A DNA stretch of 64,000 nucleotides from Arbacia lixula (lineage: Eukaryota; Echinodermata; Echinoidea; Arbacioida; Arbaciidae). Position 1 is the first letter of the stretch. Every line of letters starts with the position of its first letter. Of this stretch, positions 45,389-59,203 are shown in pieces. The DNA lies in NCBI GenBank assembly GCA_963669155.1, contig OZ022580.1, forward strand, positions 17,052,416 to 17,116,415, given 5' to 3'. A model generated the notes under the pieces. It searched no databases and was not told the DNA's origin. It saw nothing but the letters and a program-made list of their open reading frames with translations. The translations under genes and the position numbers were made by a program.

Positions 45389-45550
45389 CATGTGTAGTGA
45401 CTTAATTGTATTCAGAGAACTGGAATGCGCGGTTACTTGCGGAATGCAAGTCGCGAGAATGCTGCACGCGCGTGGAAATACTAAACAAAGAAATCAGCTG
45501 TCTGTATACTTGCGGGCAGTTCTCTGAACACAATTAAGTCACTACACCTG
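45389..45550. mobile_element. Foldback (MITE-like) element
   Basis: Inverted ends of about 32 bp (TGTAGTGACTTAATTGTATT / inverse) followed by TCAGAGAACTG on both sides, enclosing about 100 bp of unique, CG-containing sequence. Confidence 0.8.
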
Positions 45551-46027
45551 TATCATGTTTACTCTTAATCTAGAACATTGTCTGGCTTCCAGGCTGTTGT
45601 TTATTTTTAAACCAAACGTTTTAATAAAGGGGTTTGGCTCCCGTAGACTAGTCATTCTCAGTTACTTCTCCAGCTCCACAACCGACTGAGAAAAGAAATA
45701 AATGATATAATGATTAGTCTTAGATTACTAGACTCAATATGTCAGTTGGGATTAGGAATGCCCTACAGCATGAAAGCCAGGCTATCAAAAACCGGGCGAT
45801 TCGTATGACCATGGTATGCCATACCTCCGCCACACTGAATCATTCTCACAGGTTACATTTATCACTTGCAAACTATATGGTAAAGTATGGCTAGCTATGT
45901 GGCTTTGGAATACAATCCTCAGTTAATAATCTGCAACCATCACAATATGAATTGCATGTACAGGTAGTGCCGCCACTTTGAGATTCTAAAAGCCAGAATG
46001 GCAACTTTCTCATGATCAGTAGATGTG

Positions 46028-46716
46028 TAATGCCTCAGTCCCATTTGCTACGGCCACCGTAGATTCTAACATTCTACGGCGAGTCGCAATTCTACGGTCG
46101 CCGCAGAATTTCCGTATCCACTCACTGTAGCAGCATACTGTATGCTACGAGAAGCGCACGACGTGGAGCCAGAAAATCTGCGGCTGCCGTATGTTCTTGA
46201 CATGATGACTTACGGTCGCCATCGGGCAACCCTGCGGTGGCCGTAGGTTTTTGACAAATACTATGGCCGACGCATGGTGGCCGCAAGGCGCCCTCACGGC
46301 GGCCATATAGGGAGACTATACAGTGAGTACATAATGAGTGGCTTGTCACACTCATGATATATTTACAATAGACATTTCATTTCAGAAAATTTCCAAAGTG
46401 TCGATCGATCGAACCACGCCTCCTGCAAGCAGAGTTGTTATACATAATACCCAAGGGCAGCCGCACGGCCACCGTAAACTCGACGTACGGCTGCCATAGA
46501 ACGTAATACGCCATGACTACGACTAGTCTAACTTCTACGGCGAGCGTAGAAATGAAAAAAAGAATGTTATATCTCCCTGGTAAAATTCTACGGCCACCCC
46601 TACGGCCTGTAAAAAATAGGAATGCGTCGTACGTCGACTCTACGGCCGCCGCAGAAATCTCTCAAATTCTACGGACGCTGTACGCCCGCCGTAGAGCAAA
46701 TGTGACTGAGGTATAA
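46028..46716. mobile_element. GC-rich foldback element built of CTACGGCNGCCGTAG-like palindromes
   Basis: Inverted ends CCTCAGTCCCATTTGCT / AGCAAATGTGACTGAGG enclose about 650 bp with more than a dozen degenerate copies of CTACGGC or GCCGTAG in both orientations. No coding capacity. Confidence 0.8.
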
Positions 46717-47409
46717 GCCAAAATTCCGCATCTCTTTATCACGTTGATACTTCATTGAGACTGCTTCAATGGCCTATCATGAATAAGCCAGTGAAGTCCG
46801 TCATCATTCATGTCTTAACTCCAACACTTCCTTTTTGGAACATTTGTAGTAGTTGAGCTCGGTCACCATGTCAATCGATTAATTCGTATGTATAATTTCA
46901 CACCAAATTTCATATCTAGGCTCGTATTCCGTTCTTTATGGACTTCGATAGGTTACATGAAAATATAATTGTGCACGACATAACCTTATCGTACGTAAGA
47001 TGAATAAGAAAGTACAGGACGTTGTGGTCTGTTGTCAAGACGCTATACATTTGCATACAATACCATCTGCATATAAAATAGATACCACTAATGGCAATAA
47101 GTGTCATTTATCGTTCATGTAAGAAAATATGAATCATGCATATTATACACTAGTAAAATCATGTTCATAAATCATCATCATCTGGATCGAGTTAAGGGGC
47201 CGACGCTTTTCATTATTTTGCTCTTCGGACCAAAGGCCGCGAGTCACGATTCACATGCATCCATCACTTCAGCATTGAAAGCTTCCACGCTTCACACAAA
47301 AAATCCTTTGCCACCGATTCATCTCTCTATACACCACGTGTGCATTATTATGTTCACATGTAACGCACGCACATCGTATACAGCATCAGATTGCTTGGCA
47401 CACAAGGGG

Positions 47410-48047
47410 TTAAACGTAGTGACATTCGTACACTTGTCCGTCGTCTCCAATCTCGAACTGAAACTGTCCCGCAATGAATTCAATTTGTGCCGAGGGCGCC
47501 CCCATCGCGTCTGGCGGGTGCATGTCCACAGCCTGCCCGGAAATGGTGAACATGTTCTCGTTCTGGTTCATGTACGCCATCTCAATGTGCGCCGCTTCGT
47601 CGTAGCCTTCTTCCTTGGATGGTTTCCTACTCAGCACGCCGGTCCCGCTCGTAATCCGCGTACTGTACTTCGTGACGCTCCCGCTGGATTTGCTGGCGAT
47701 CACGGATGCATCAAACTCATCATTACCCTCAAAATCATGCGACGCGGCTCGGTCGAAGGAATACCCGTTCGATCCATCCGTAATCGATCTCTGCGTAATG
47801 AGCGGATACCTGCCCTGCGTCGATCCGTTCGAGAGGTTTCCGTTGCCGTTTCTGAGCAGGGAGCCGTTTACCGGCGCGCCGTTGCGGGGCTGCAGGACGC
47901 CGCGCGGTTCGGAGGAGCCCGCGCCCCCGTTTATGGCAGATGCCGTTAGGTAAAGCGGAGTGAAATGTTTGAGCTGTACGACTCGCTCCCTGTCATGATA
48001 ATGGACGATCTCGGAGTTAGCGCCGCAGGACTGCATACACGCGTGAC
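47410..48047 (-). CDS. ARRDC terminal exon: Gly/Asn/Ser-rich tail
   Basis: Acceptor CCATCACAG, phase 1, 212 codons to TAA. Low-complexity [17 protein letters not shown], an acidic-aromatic stretch [20 protein letters not shown], and the end [15 protein letters not shown]. No PPxY. The exon is much more GC-rich than its surroundings, which creates a long meaningless open frame on the opposite strand. Confidence 0.9.
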
Positions 48048-49297
48048 CTGTGATGGGACGGAGACGGTGATAGATCATACAATATTCGATTCTTGTCCAG
48101 TCAAACACGAACAAAATCTCACTATCTTTGACATGTCCACATAACTCAATAAAATACATGTATGATGAAGCATTGAAATAATGCTAAATTTCCTTACAGT
48201 ATTTGCATCGTTAACGACAGTGTATCCCTTTTGCAGGTTTAGAACAAATTACGTTAAAATTTGTATGAAACACTCTGCCATTGTGAATAGGAAAAACTTG
48301 TCTATGTTGGTCCAAACGGAGATTATTCAAGCAATGCATGAAAAACCTTCTAATTTGTAGTTTTGTTTTTGTCTTAAATAAAGCCCTCGTACTGACCTTG
48401 TGTTTCAAATGGAAATGATATTTAGAAAAGGCACGTCGGCAGCCTACGTGCCATTTCCTACAGCTCTCATGCTACCAATCATGAACAATGAATTTGTGAG
48501 CGCTCAACCAGCGGCCTGAACGGCTTTTTAAGGCTTAGAGAGATCCATTTGATTATGTACGTAGGTGTGTACAAATGACATACAGATCGAATTTACCAGC
48601 GATCTGAGATGCTATAAAAAAATCCAAGTCTGTATTAACAGCTTTTTGCCAGATAATCCGAAGTGGAAATCTAATTTCCTTTTGGCATCCGGTCTTTGTC
48701 AAGTCACAATCCTCCTTTGGTTCGCCTGGCCTCCGTTCATCCTCAACGAGTATATAGTCAGGATAGTGATTATATCGAATCATCACAAAATCCATCGATT
48801 ATCTTGCTAAATAGATGCCTGTGGCGTTATTCAAACGACGTGGGCCCAAGTAGGTTATAGCAATAATAACAAAGCTAATTTAATAATTTGCAAGGAGTGT
48901 ACAATAATCATGGAGATAATGATGATGCTGGGATAGAATACGTCAAGCTGAAATTACATCGCTATTCTACTCGTACGCGTTGGGAGTTAACGTAATACTG
49001 CTCGGAGGAATGTGAATGGAAATAGTGTCAGTTTATTTAAACGCAGGGAAATATCATGACTACGATCAATAGGGCATCAGTGTACACAGTACTAGAAGCG
49101 TATGAAAAGACTGGATGGGTTACCATAATTCAGCTCTCGGTATTTTCCGCGCGAGTCCTTGAAAGGAACGTTGCCAATGGTAACGGGGAAGGAGATGTTG
49201 AGTTCCGGCTTCTCATCCACAATCAGGGCGATCTAGAAAAAAAAAATGAAATTGTCTCATTCAAAGGCCTCTTCTACACACACGTATGATATACATA

Positions 49298-49344
<47 letters not shown>

Positions 49345-51973
49345 CGCGTATGATGTGTGAGTGTTTATTTGTATGTAGGGTAATCTCGGAACTTTTTCGT
49401 GAGGTATGTAAAGAAGCTTACTTGGTTCTGAAAGATTGCCTCTGGGGAAATTGTTTTCAAAAAGCGCAGAGAATTAAGGCAGATGAGCAGTTCATAGGCA
49501 AAATCAAGCGAGTCACGAGGCATGATCGGGGTTGAAGTAGTGATGTGTGTATGTGGAGGAGGAATGGTATCCAATACTAACCAAAATCTTCACCAATAAG
49601 AAGATTCTATTCGTATCGTCACAAAAAGATACATTTCTGTCTGTGTTCATTTCAACTTGAGTAAGGTAACATTATTAGTTCATATTCGTATGACGTGAAA
49701 GCTTGCAGAGAAGTTGTGTTTTACAAGATGTAATGCTAGGAAATGTAAAAAAGGCCCTCTTGCTTGCCACGGGTTGGTTGCATGATTATGATGGGCATCC
49801 GAATGGGCAACGAAATGGACGCCAAACTTTCACAGTTTCCATTGCAAAGATAAACACTTCTTCACTACAATGCAAGAAAAAAAAACTTAGTGTTAAATTT
49901 AACAGCAATGGTGTTCAAGTCGACAGTTTCTTGACAAGATTACACGGAGAATGCAGCATGCAATCTTGGCGTACATGTCGTCACCGTTTTTACGAACCAT
50001 CGAATAAGTCAATTTTGGGTAAAATTTTCGAATAAATATAAGACGATATTATACAATCTAATTAATTGAACAATCGCAAGTATAGAAGAGAGGTATATGT
50101 ACAAGGTTGTGGGTTGTCAGGGATCTTAAGCATGCATAGTACATGTACTAGAATGAGAAGGTATATAGTGAACTTGGTGTGAGGAAGTTATCTAAGTATA
50201 CGGTGTTTTGGTACATTAATTGCTGTCTACTTCAAGAGAATATTACTTTTTGTTGTTGACAACAGTGGATGACAACTAGAACAGACTGCTCCAAAGTGCA
50301 TGGAGAAGGCATTATTTCAACTATGAATGTATACAGTGTGGTTCAATACATGTAGTAGAATGCATGCAATTTATTGCGCAAAGTGTGAAGTTCATATAAA
50401 ATGTTCAGTATTGTACTATAGAAGACAAGTGATAAACAAAACACCTTAGAAATGTTTTGAGAAAGATTTCCATTCATGTGTGCTGTTTGCTTGGTGCATA
50501 TGGGCTTGCAGAGGTAAGGGTGTTATTGAAGAGTATAAGCACATAGTACAGAGAGGCGGAAGCAGAAGCAGGGAGCTTGGTGAAGTCTTTCCAGACAGAT
50601 AAAAGACAATTTGTTGCGATGTTCTCAGCCAGTAATGTTGGATGTGAGTTTTCGATGGCTATTTTGGTGGAGACCTTCCAAAATTTGCATGTGAAAGTGT
50701 TGGAAATTAACGCAGGTATCGGGTTGGAAGTTGGTGCTCTATTAATATATCATTCCAGGATGAGTGGAGTAGACAGCTGGAAAGCTAAGATCAGTGTTAA
50801 GTGTTAAGTTCAATTCCATCTCCTCAAAGATATGTCAGCAGGAGAATTGCAATGGCTGTTGTTGAGATTACAGGTCGATGAAAGAGGATATTGGGAGGAC
50901 AGCAGTAAGGAGAAAGACTGCTTCACAGGGAATGTCCAGGATCTGTTTGAAGATGGTGTGTTTCGGCAATGGCTAAGTTGTTTAGCTTAATGTTTGGAAG
51001 GGGGTAGCCATAGCACATCCGAGGGAAGCAGAAGGTGGACCAGAGTTTAGCGCAGATGTTTGAAGAGAGACCACCAGCATGATCTGCCATACCCGTGACT
51101 GTAAAGAAGGTTTGTATCCTTTGGATAGTAGCCCCTGTTTGGGAGGTATCAGAGATATAGGCGTGAAGGTACTTTGTTAATGTATTTTTTATTTATGTGC
51201 CATCGATCTGGAGTCTCGCTGGTTCTATTGCCCTTTCTTTCAGGACAGTGATGGTGCTCTTCATTGGGTTGATGGATTATTGGGTTGATAGGTTACTGGT
51301 TTCCAAGGAAGGGTGTAATGGAGACGCAGACTTAAGAGGCCAGTATAGAACCACCCTGGCTGCTAGGACCATTATTCTAATGTAGAGATGCTGGAGGTGA
51401 AATCCTTGGGAAGGAAACTGAAGAGACTTGATCAGGCCGTCAGTGAACATGGTATATGATAGGCAGGGTGAGAAGATTGACCCTTGTCGACCTCCTTTGT
51501 CTAATTTGAATGGAGTGCTATTGAAGTAAACTTTTAAATCTTTAAGTGTTACCACACATGGCGATGGTGGAGAAGTTGTTGTTCGCAAAGAGTCACTAGA
51601 GTGCCATACAGAGTAATGTGAGTTCAATATGCAGTGATTACAAAGAGCTATATTACTATACATGTAGCTCTATGAGTGATTACAATGTCTCTACTTCTGG
51701 ATATGTAATTGTTTTTGCAGGAAATATGAGGTTATTACTGTAAAGTACCATGTGTCCATATTGAAATGGTGTAAAAATAAGTGTATAAATTTTGAATTGT
51801 TCACGCACATTGTAAAAAAATCTTATTATGCTCTACATAAAACTGAAATCGTATTTGTTCTAAGCTGTGTGATTAAAATGATACATTTGAAGTATTTCTG
51901 TGCGAAGAGGGAGCCTTATTTTTTTCACATTTTTATGACCAGCGTGGTAATGTGTGTATGTGTGTTTGTGTGT

Positions 51974-52013
<40 letters not shown>

Positions 52014-55000
52014 AGTTTGTGCTTGCATGTTCTTTGTGATTTTTTGAAAAAAAGTTTTTGGGGATGTTTATCTACTCCTCTAAGTCCTATATCTATATTA
52101 TATCGGGATGGTCAGGTTTCCTTGGAAAAGTTGTTTTCCTAGTTTAAAAAAAAAAAAAAAACACCTGCCCTGGCCGTGGTTTGGTAGCCCAAATGTGATT
52201 TACAGCGGGCCCTCTACCCCTGTAGTGAAGAGTATGCAAAATAATGCTACCCCTGGGAAAAGTTTGTTGACCCACATAGGCGCGCGTGTTAAGCCCAACG
52301 CGCTTCCGTTTTTACGAAGTGTCGAATACGTACTTATTCGATGGTTGGAAAACGCGCGTACAGTCATTTCGTTTTTACGAAGTGTCGAATAGCCTTGAAT
52401 GCGCGTATTTCCTCCAAATAGCGTTTTTACGAACCATCGAATCGTGTTCAACCTATCGTTACTCGGTCATTTCTTACTCGGACATAACCTAGTATATATC
52501 ATAAGAAAGCTCAGATTACAAGCTTTCTGGTTATATACATATCGTAAATGGATATATTCTGAGTGAAGCAATATCGCCGTCAGAAAAGACCCGAAACTTA
52601 AAACGCGTTTATTTCGAAACTTTGTTTCAGCGCACAGCGCGCGGATTCGATGGTTCGTAAAAACGGTGACGATGTATTTGGCATTATTTTGTTGTTACTC
52701 TAAACCCTGCTTAAACTATATGCTGCGTGACAGCGCGCAGATGATTGACAATGTGAATTGTGACCCTGGCACACTTACCTGTAAAAGGTAGATCTTTATA
52801 AGCTGTCGTGATTCCGGATGTATACAGAAATGTGAATTTTGGTCATGTATAAGAATCGTAACAAAGTCAACTCAAGCTATGTACCACTCCCGAGAGGAGA
52901 GTCAGGTGTGGCGTCACGTATATTGTGCTAAACACTCCATTAGAGGTTCACTATTTCGCATAGTTTTATGCACCACACAAGGCCGGTAGAACTTCATATC
53001 CCTCCCATTAAATCATGCTTAAATACACGGGTAGCCATACTGTTATTCAAACTATAAAGGAAACGATAGGAACATGATGAAGTAGTGTCAATATTACGCG
53101 GCACATGTTTCAAATAACACCTTGTTATTCGTCAACATAAAAGTGTTAGCCACTCTACATCATAATAACGTCTAATGTGCACTTAATACTTCCACAGTAG
53201 GCCTATGCTCCATTCCAAAGACTTATGATCATTATGATCCAGTTTATGGCCAAGCGGACGTGACGAGATGATTACGAAAAGAGGATACGGTAAACAAAAC
53301 ATTTCCAATTAACGAATGTGCTATGGCAACACTCGTAATTAGATGTTTAAGGGGATATTAATCGTGGTAATGAGATGGGCCAGCCGCAAAAAGAGCAGAG
53401 CTTCCAAATAATGCGCTGGTTATTGGCGCTGCTCTTGTTTAGTTGCTTCATTGTCTTTTCTTTATGAGGGTTCCCCCCCCCCCCCCCCCCAATAACTCGG
53501 GTCATACGAGCTTGCTCTGGATCAAAATAATTGATCGTGCATCTAGGCCCAGTCTACGCACCATACAGTCATAATGATAATAATAATGATAATAATGATG
53601 ATGATGATGATGATGATGATGATAATAATATATTAACTTATATTTATATAGCGCTTTCTATATAAATAATATATCAAAGCGCTTTACAATTACATGTATA
53701 TAGAAACTAAAACAAGATCAAGTATAACAATTTAGAAAGCTTATTCTCTACCGTCATCGCCATTTGTCACTGTCAGAATAAACAAATACTAACACATAGC
53801 ACATGATCGCTCCTATAATTGTGATATAAAATGAAACACTCAAATAATTAAGATGAAAAAAAAAATACATTCATAAGTCTATTGAATTGCACTGGTGTGA
53901 TATATCCGCCCAACTCGGCTATATGTACATACTTACATCAATACTGTAGCGGACAACGATGTATCTGGTTTGTATGGAGGAAGGTACTATAGGCAGCTGT
54001 AGCATGCGGGCCGTCTGTAGACTGTACTCCTGATCCGGCTGGACGCAGGGACTACTGTAACTTAGGATCTCGTACGAACCCGCCTTTGTTACTCTTTTCG
54101 GCACTTCAGCAACAAAGAGGACATTCTGGGAACAAATTATAAAAAAAAAATCATTTATTGGTTTTAAATATGTTTTATTGTTTCATACTTGAATAGAATT
54201 ACAACGTTTGCAAATATTTAACAGTCATTGAAAAACAAGAAACAAAAAAATTCACATAAAAAATATCTTTAAAAAAATCATTCCGCTTCCAATCTTAATC
54301 TGAGTAACGAACAGTACAATATATCATAACATAAATTTCACGGGAATGAAATATGCCATTTTATTTAACTTGAAACAAATCATGGACCAAAAACCGTAAG
54401 CTAAACTTATATCAATGCTTGGCTAAAATTGTACACCCTTCCTTTTCTTTCTTTCCTTTTTTTTTTTTTGGAATGAAACTCTTGAATATACCTGGAGGAA
54501 TTTGACTCCGAGTCTCATGACTTTGTCGGAATTGTTCTCCAGCCGTGTCTTGATGTTCACGTACTCCCCGGCGCAGTACGCATTTCGCTGCATCTCTGCC
54601 TTCAGTGCAATGGGCCCGCTAGACCGACAACAGCAGCGGAGCAGCGTTTTCCGGTCCGATGCGTGCAACGTTTTCTATACAAAACGAAGACCAAACAAAA
54701 ACCGTTTATTAGACAATTTTCTTCGACAGATATTTTGAAATATAGAAATTGAGATAGATCGAGGGGTGCAGAATTCTAATGTCCAGACAACGATTTCCAC
54801 CGGACCTGGTGGACTTGGAGTTGGCAGAAAGTCAGCCCCCCCCCCCCCCCGAAAAAAAAAAGAAAAAAAACACTCACATACACACAACAAACACACACCC
54901 CACACCCCGTAGACACAAAATATCCTATTCTTTCAAGTTTATCTAATGGACCTTCCAGTGGGGTTATTGAGATGATTAAGCCCAAGCAGCGTAGAAATTG

Positions 55001-55604
55001 AAACTTTTGGACATGTGAAGTAAACACCTTTGTGTTGAGGGCACCCGTTGTGCTCAAGGAGTGCTACACTGTTGTTGCGTGTAACCTCTGTGACTGTGCC
55101 ATTGAAGCATGTTTGCACATCACGTCCGCCACCCGGTCGACTCGAGGCTCATCGCGCGTGGTCAGTGGCAATGATGTTCTTCTCAACTAAAGCCGTTCAA
55201 TATTCAATGTCATAATTTTAAACCGTACTTAGCAGTTTCACATCTTGCTTAGATAAGTAATGTAAGTGAACGATTTGAACGGTTTATGAATAAGAGTCAA
55301 CACTCCTATAAGTATTGAGTCCATCTTTACTTCAGAGCATATCATTACAGACTTACTCGGACAGAAACAAGAACATGTTGGAGCAACGGAATGGTCAGAT
55401 ACAATGTATGCGTGCGTGTGTATAACTTGATTTGATACGTGCACATTATTAACACACATGGCGCATGATTATAATACACATATATATTAATTTTGTGGGA
55501 ATCTATACCATTATGTGTGTGTGTGTTTGTATATGTGTGTGTATGTGTATGTGTGTGTGTGTGTGCGTGTGTGTGTATGTGTGTGTGTGAGTGTGCGTGC
55601 GTGT

Positions 55605-55659
<55 letters not shown>

Positions 55660-57112
55660 GGAGGGGGATTATTTCTGTGTGTGTACCTGGCTGTTAAAGT
55701 TTCTCGAGCGTGATTTGATTCGATTTGGTTTTATTCATGCACGGGTCCCTCAAACAGCTATCATCCCCTGTTCTGTCTTGTTACATAAAATAAATTTGTG
55801 CAAACTTGTTTGATTTCTACGACTTATAATCGTCAGTGTTTGATGTCACCATTTTGACATTGTGTGTGGATATTTCATCTGAATAACACATCCAATTGTT
55901 TAATTTGTATGCGTTTCGTTGTCTTAATAAGCATCGTTTCATAAACTGACGTTTGACGTTGTCATGCGAATAATCTCACAGTGACCTTTTTTATGAAGCA
56001 ATCAATGTCTAATCATCTGCTTCACTAGAGACTCTTGCTGACGGTTATTTTCACAGTGCGTGTAAACCTAGCTTAATAAAAGATGGAAAGTGTGCTAAAA
56101 AAAAATGCCTTAGTTGACAGTTGCTTCCTTATTTGCATTGGTCATGGGTCAACGCACCAATTTAACAGGCAGCGCGTATAGAACGTCAACATATCTGTTA
56201 CAGAAAGAGTTAACCCGTTCAGGAGCATTGCACGTACATTGACTGAGTAATGAATTAATGGAATTCGCTATGCTTATAGCATTGAAGGAAGTGAGCAATT
56301 TGGAGGCATTGGTACTAGCGGATTCGTCGACATGATCGCGCATCATTAATTTTGTTTGGTACAAATTGACTTGAACATGTTAAAGGAAAAATGAATGAAA
56401 TGTTTTGGGCACGCTTATATATGGTGACCATGGTGACCAAAGCAATAAGGGCTGAGAGACAAATATAGACATTGATGAGCAACATATTACGTCTCCCATT
56501 GCTTTTAGCGTCAATACAACCAAATAAACTGGCCAAGCATTTCATAGAGGATGACAGGTGTATAAACTACACTTCAAAAAGCGTGAATTTAATTTACGCC
56601 TGTCTGGATTTTGACATGACGCATTGGGGAAATAACATTTTTGGCGCGAGAATTTGTTTCTTTCACTTCTTTATTTTCTGACCTTGTAGATGTTAAATTA
56701 GGGAGAAGTGCGACAAACTTCAATTATCGGTTTTGCTTAAGTATCCTGTTGCATGTGGTTAAAGCTTCTAATTCTAACTACAAAGCTTTCTCGTTATGAT
56801 TCTTCGAATGTTTTTGTAAACTGTCATGTCACCGAAATCCCTCTTCTTTTACACAATTCATTTGCAAACAGTTTCAAATTTCGTTTAAGTAATTAGTTCA
56901 GAACAGTATCCTTTGTACACCACATCCGGCCGCTCAAAAATGGTGGCAACACATAGCTTTACAATCTGATCGGTTCTGCTTTATAACAAAGAGTTGTTCG
57001 GTGAATTTATTCATACATATAGCTAGGAGAGCCAAGATTGCTAAGATGAAATGTGTATCTTCGGTAGTTTCGGCTAGTGATGTTCCTAGACTCGAATAGA
57101 GTCAATGGTGTG

Positions 57113-57159
<47 letters not shown>

Positions 57160-59057
57160 TTTTTTCTCTCTTTCTCTCTCACACACACACACACTCACTC
57201 TTACTCTCTCCCTCTGTTTCCTCCACATTTCTCGTGAACACATTGTAATAACAAATAACGTTACTTCTTGGGCTTTCGCGGGTTAGTTCTTCCACAGTAA
57301 TTGACACTTTTTAAAAAACAAAAACGGATTTGTGTACAACATCAATAAATATTCATTAGAGCGGTAATAAAACAGTTTCATACTTCATTTAATCCATATG
57401 AAAAAATATAACCAAAGTGGCAAACCGCTAATATATTAGTAATATATACGACAAATTTAAAATAACGCATACATATTTTTGCCTCACAATTATGTAAAAT
57501 GTACTTTCTTACAACTCTAAGATAATTTGGAAACTTTGAAAACCTCAGAGTGTATAAAATTTGATCAAAATTTTAAAATAAATTTTCACGTAACTGGCTT
57601 TTTAGGAGTAGATGTCCAAATGTGTAAACGTGTTTAACGTAACTTTTCATATGTGAGAAGGTGAACAAAATTAACCTTCGTGAGGTTAAGATTTAAATCG
57701 CCTCTATGCAGTTTTCATGGTTGCTTAAAGGATGCACATTCCTTCTGGAGTTAAAAATGATAAAGAACTGTTTCAGAACTCTCTTCAAATTAAGTAACTA
57801 TAAAGAGTGACTTTAAGTTTAATACCGGAGTGTCCATAGAGCTTAGAATCTGCTGACTCTTTATTTACAATTTTGCTTTCACGATCATAATCTCATTTGG
57901 ATGTTAAAACAGAAACTGAGCCTGAAATATACACTTCGAAATATGCGGTATTATGTCAATCCAATACGATTTCCACATATATGTTACTCTTACTAGACCT
58001 AGAATGTTTCATGTTTTTTTTTGTCCTCATAATTTTATCATGTTTGTTTGGGGATGTTATAAAGATCAAGACAATATTAATGTTCGGGATCATCGTTTGA
58101 ATTATTCAGAATGGGTTGTTGCCGGTGATGTGTTTTATAATTCCAGCAGGAGAAGATCTTTAAATGGTTATACGACCGGCATCGTGGCCAGAGATATGTT
58201 TTCCGAACAAGCACTGAGTGATTTCGAGATTATGTAGATTGCAGCTGTTCGATAATACGGACATGGCCGCGAGCTACGCTTCGTAATTGCGACTACAATG
58301 GTGCGTGTGGGAGTGCGCAGACGAGTGAAAGGTCAGCCTTAATGATGTTTACTGTTTGGCTCGAGTGCGCTGGCATTGACTTTTTCTCTCAAAATTTTGT
58401 TGCAGTAGAGCATTTCTCATTTGAATGTGTTTTCTTATTTTCATATAGGCCTTACGACAACCCTACATCCATTTCACACACAAGAACGCACGCACACATT
58501 GTTAATGTATATATACTACCGCCACCATTGCTACCACAACCATTACTTTCACCACTGCCACCACCACCACTACTATCAAACACAATACGAATACGCATAA
58601 CAGTAGGCACACACACACAAATCACGCACATCATGGATACCTCTATAATCGCCAATATCAACTTCGTATTGAAGCTTAATATGCATATCATGTACCTGAT
58701 ACTTGGGCAAGTTGCAATCGATCTCGGACCCGATGAAGGAGAAGTACCGTTCGGCCACGGGGTCGACCGCCCACGAGATGTCCATGTTAGCGTGCACCAT
58801 GTACCGCACGTAGGCGATGTTGCCGCATTCAAACGAGCAGGGTAGGCCCGGCTTGGACGGCAGATTGAAGCGAAACGGGAAGGAGTAGCTGCCAGCCGTG
58901 AGAAGAGGGATCTCAGATTTGTCCTCGGGCTCTAGTTTCCAAGAAAAAGCAAAACATTTAGCTGACTAGATCATGTAGATTGTATTCATTTCAATAGCAT
59001 GAATGATAAAAATTGTATTTCTTGTCCTACTACTACAACTACAACTGCAACTACTAT

Positions 59058-59114
<57 letters not shown>

Positions 59115-59150
59115 TCGTACACGTACTATTATAACTACTACTACTACTAT

Positions 59151-59203
<53 letters not shown>

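Larger units (their letters stand above)
49978..52672. mobile_element. 2.7-kb interval bounded by inverted 27-bp motifs, containing LINE relic
   Basis: TCACCGTTTTTACGAACCAT plus CGAAT at 49981-50005 recurs inverted at 52645-52669. Three more related words (GTTTTTACGAAGTGTCGAAT twice, GTTTTTACGAACCATCGAAT once) lie at 52310-52442 in the left-end orientation. The bounded interval holds a LINE fragment. Could be a composite transposon or dispersed repeat ends. Confidence 0.6.

Noticed and set aside
47101..47949. 282-residue open frame on the plus strand
   Set aside because: It is antisense to the GC-rich ARRDC terminal exon, with no domain and no splice logic.
56149..56545. Two overlapping minus-strand open frames
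   Set aside because: No recognised domain, no splice or codon support; they lie in ARRDC intron 2.
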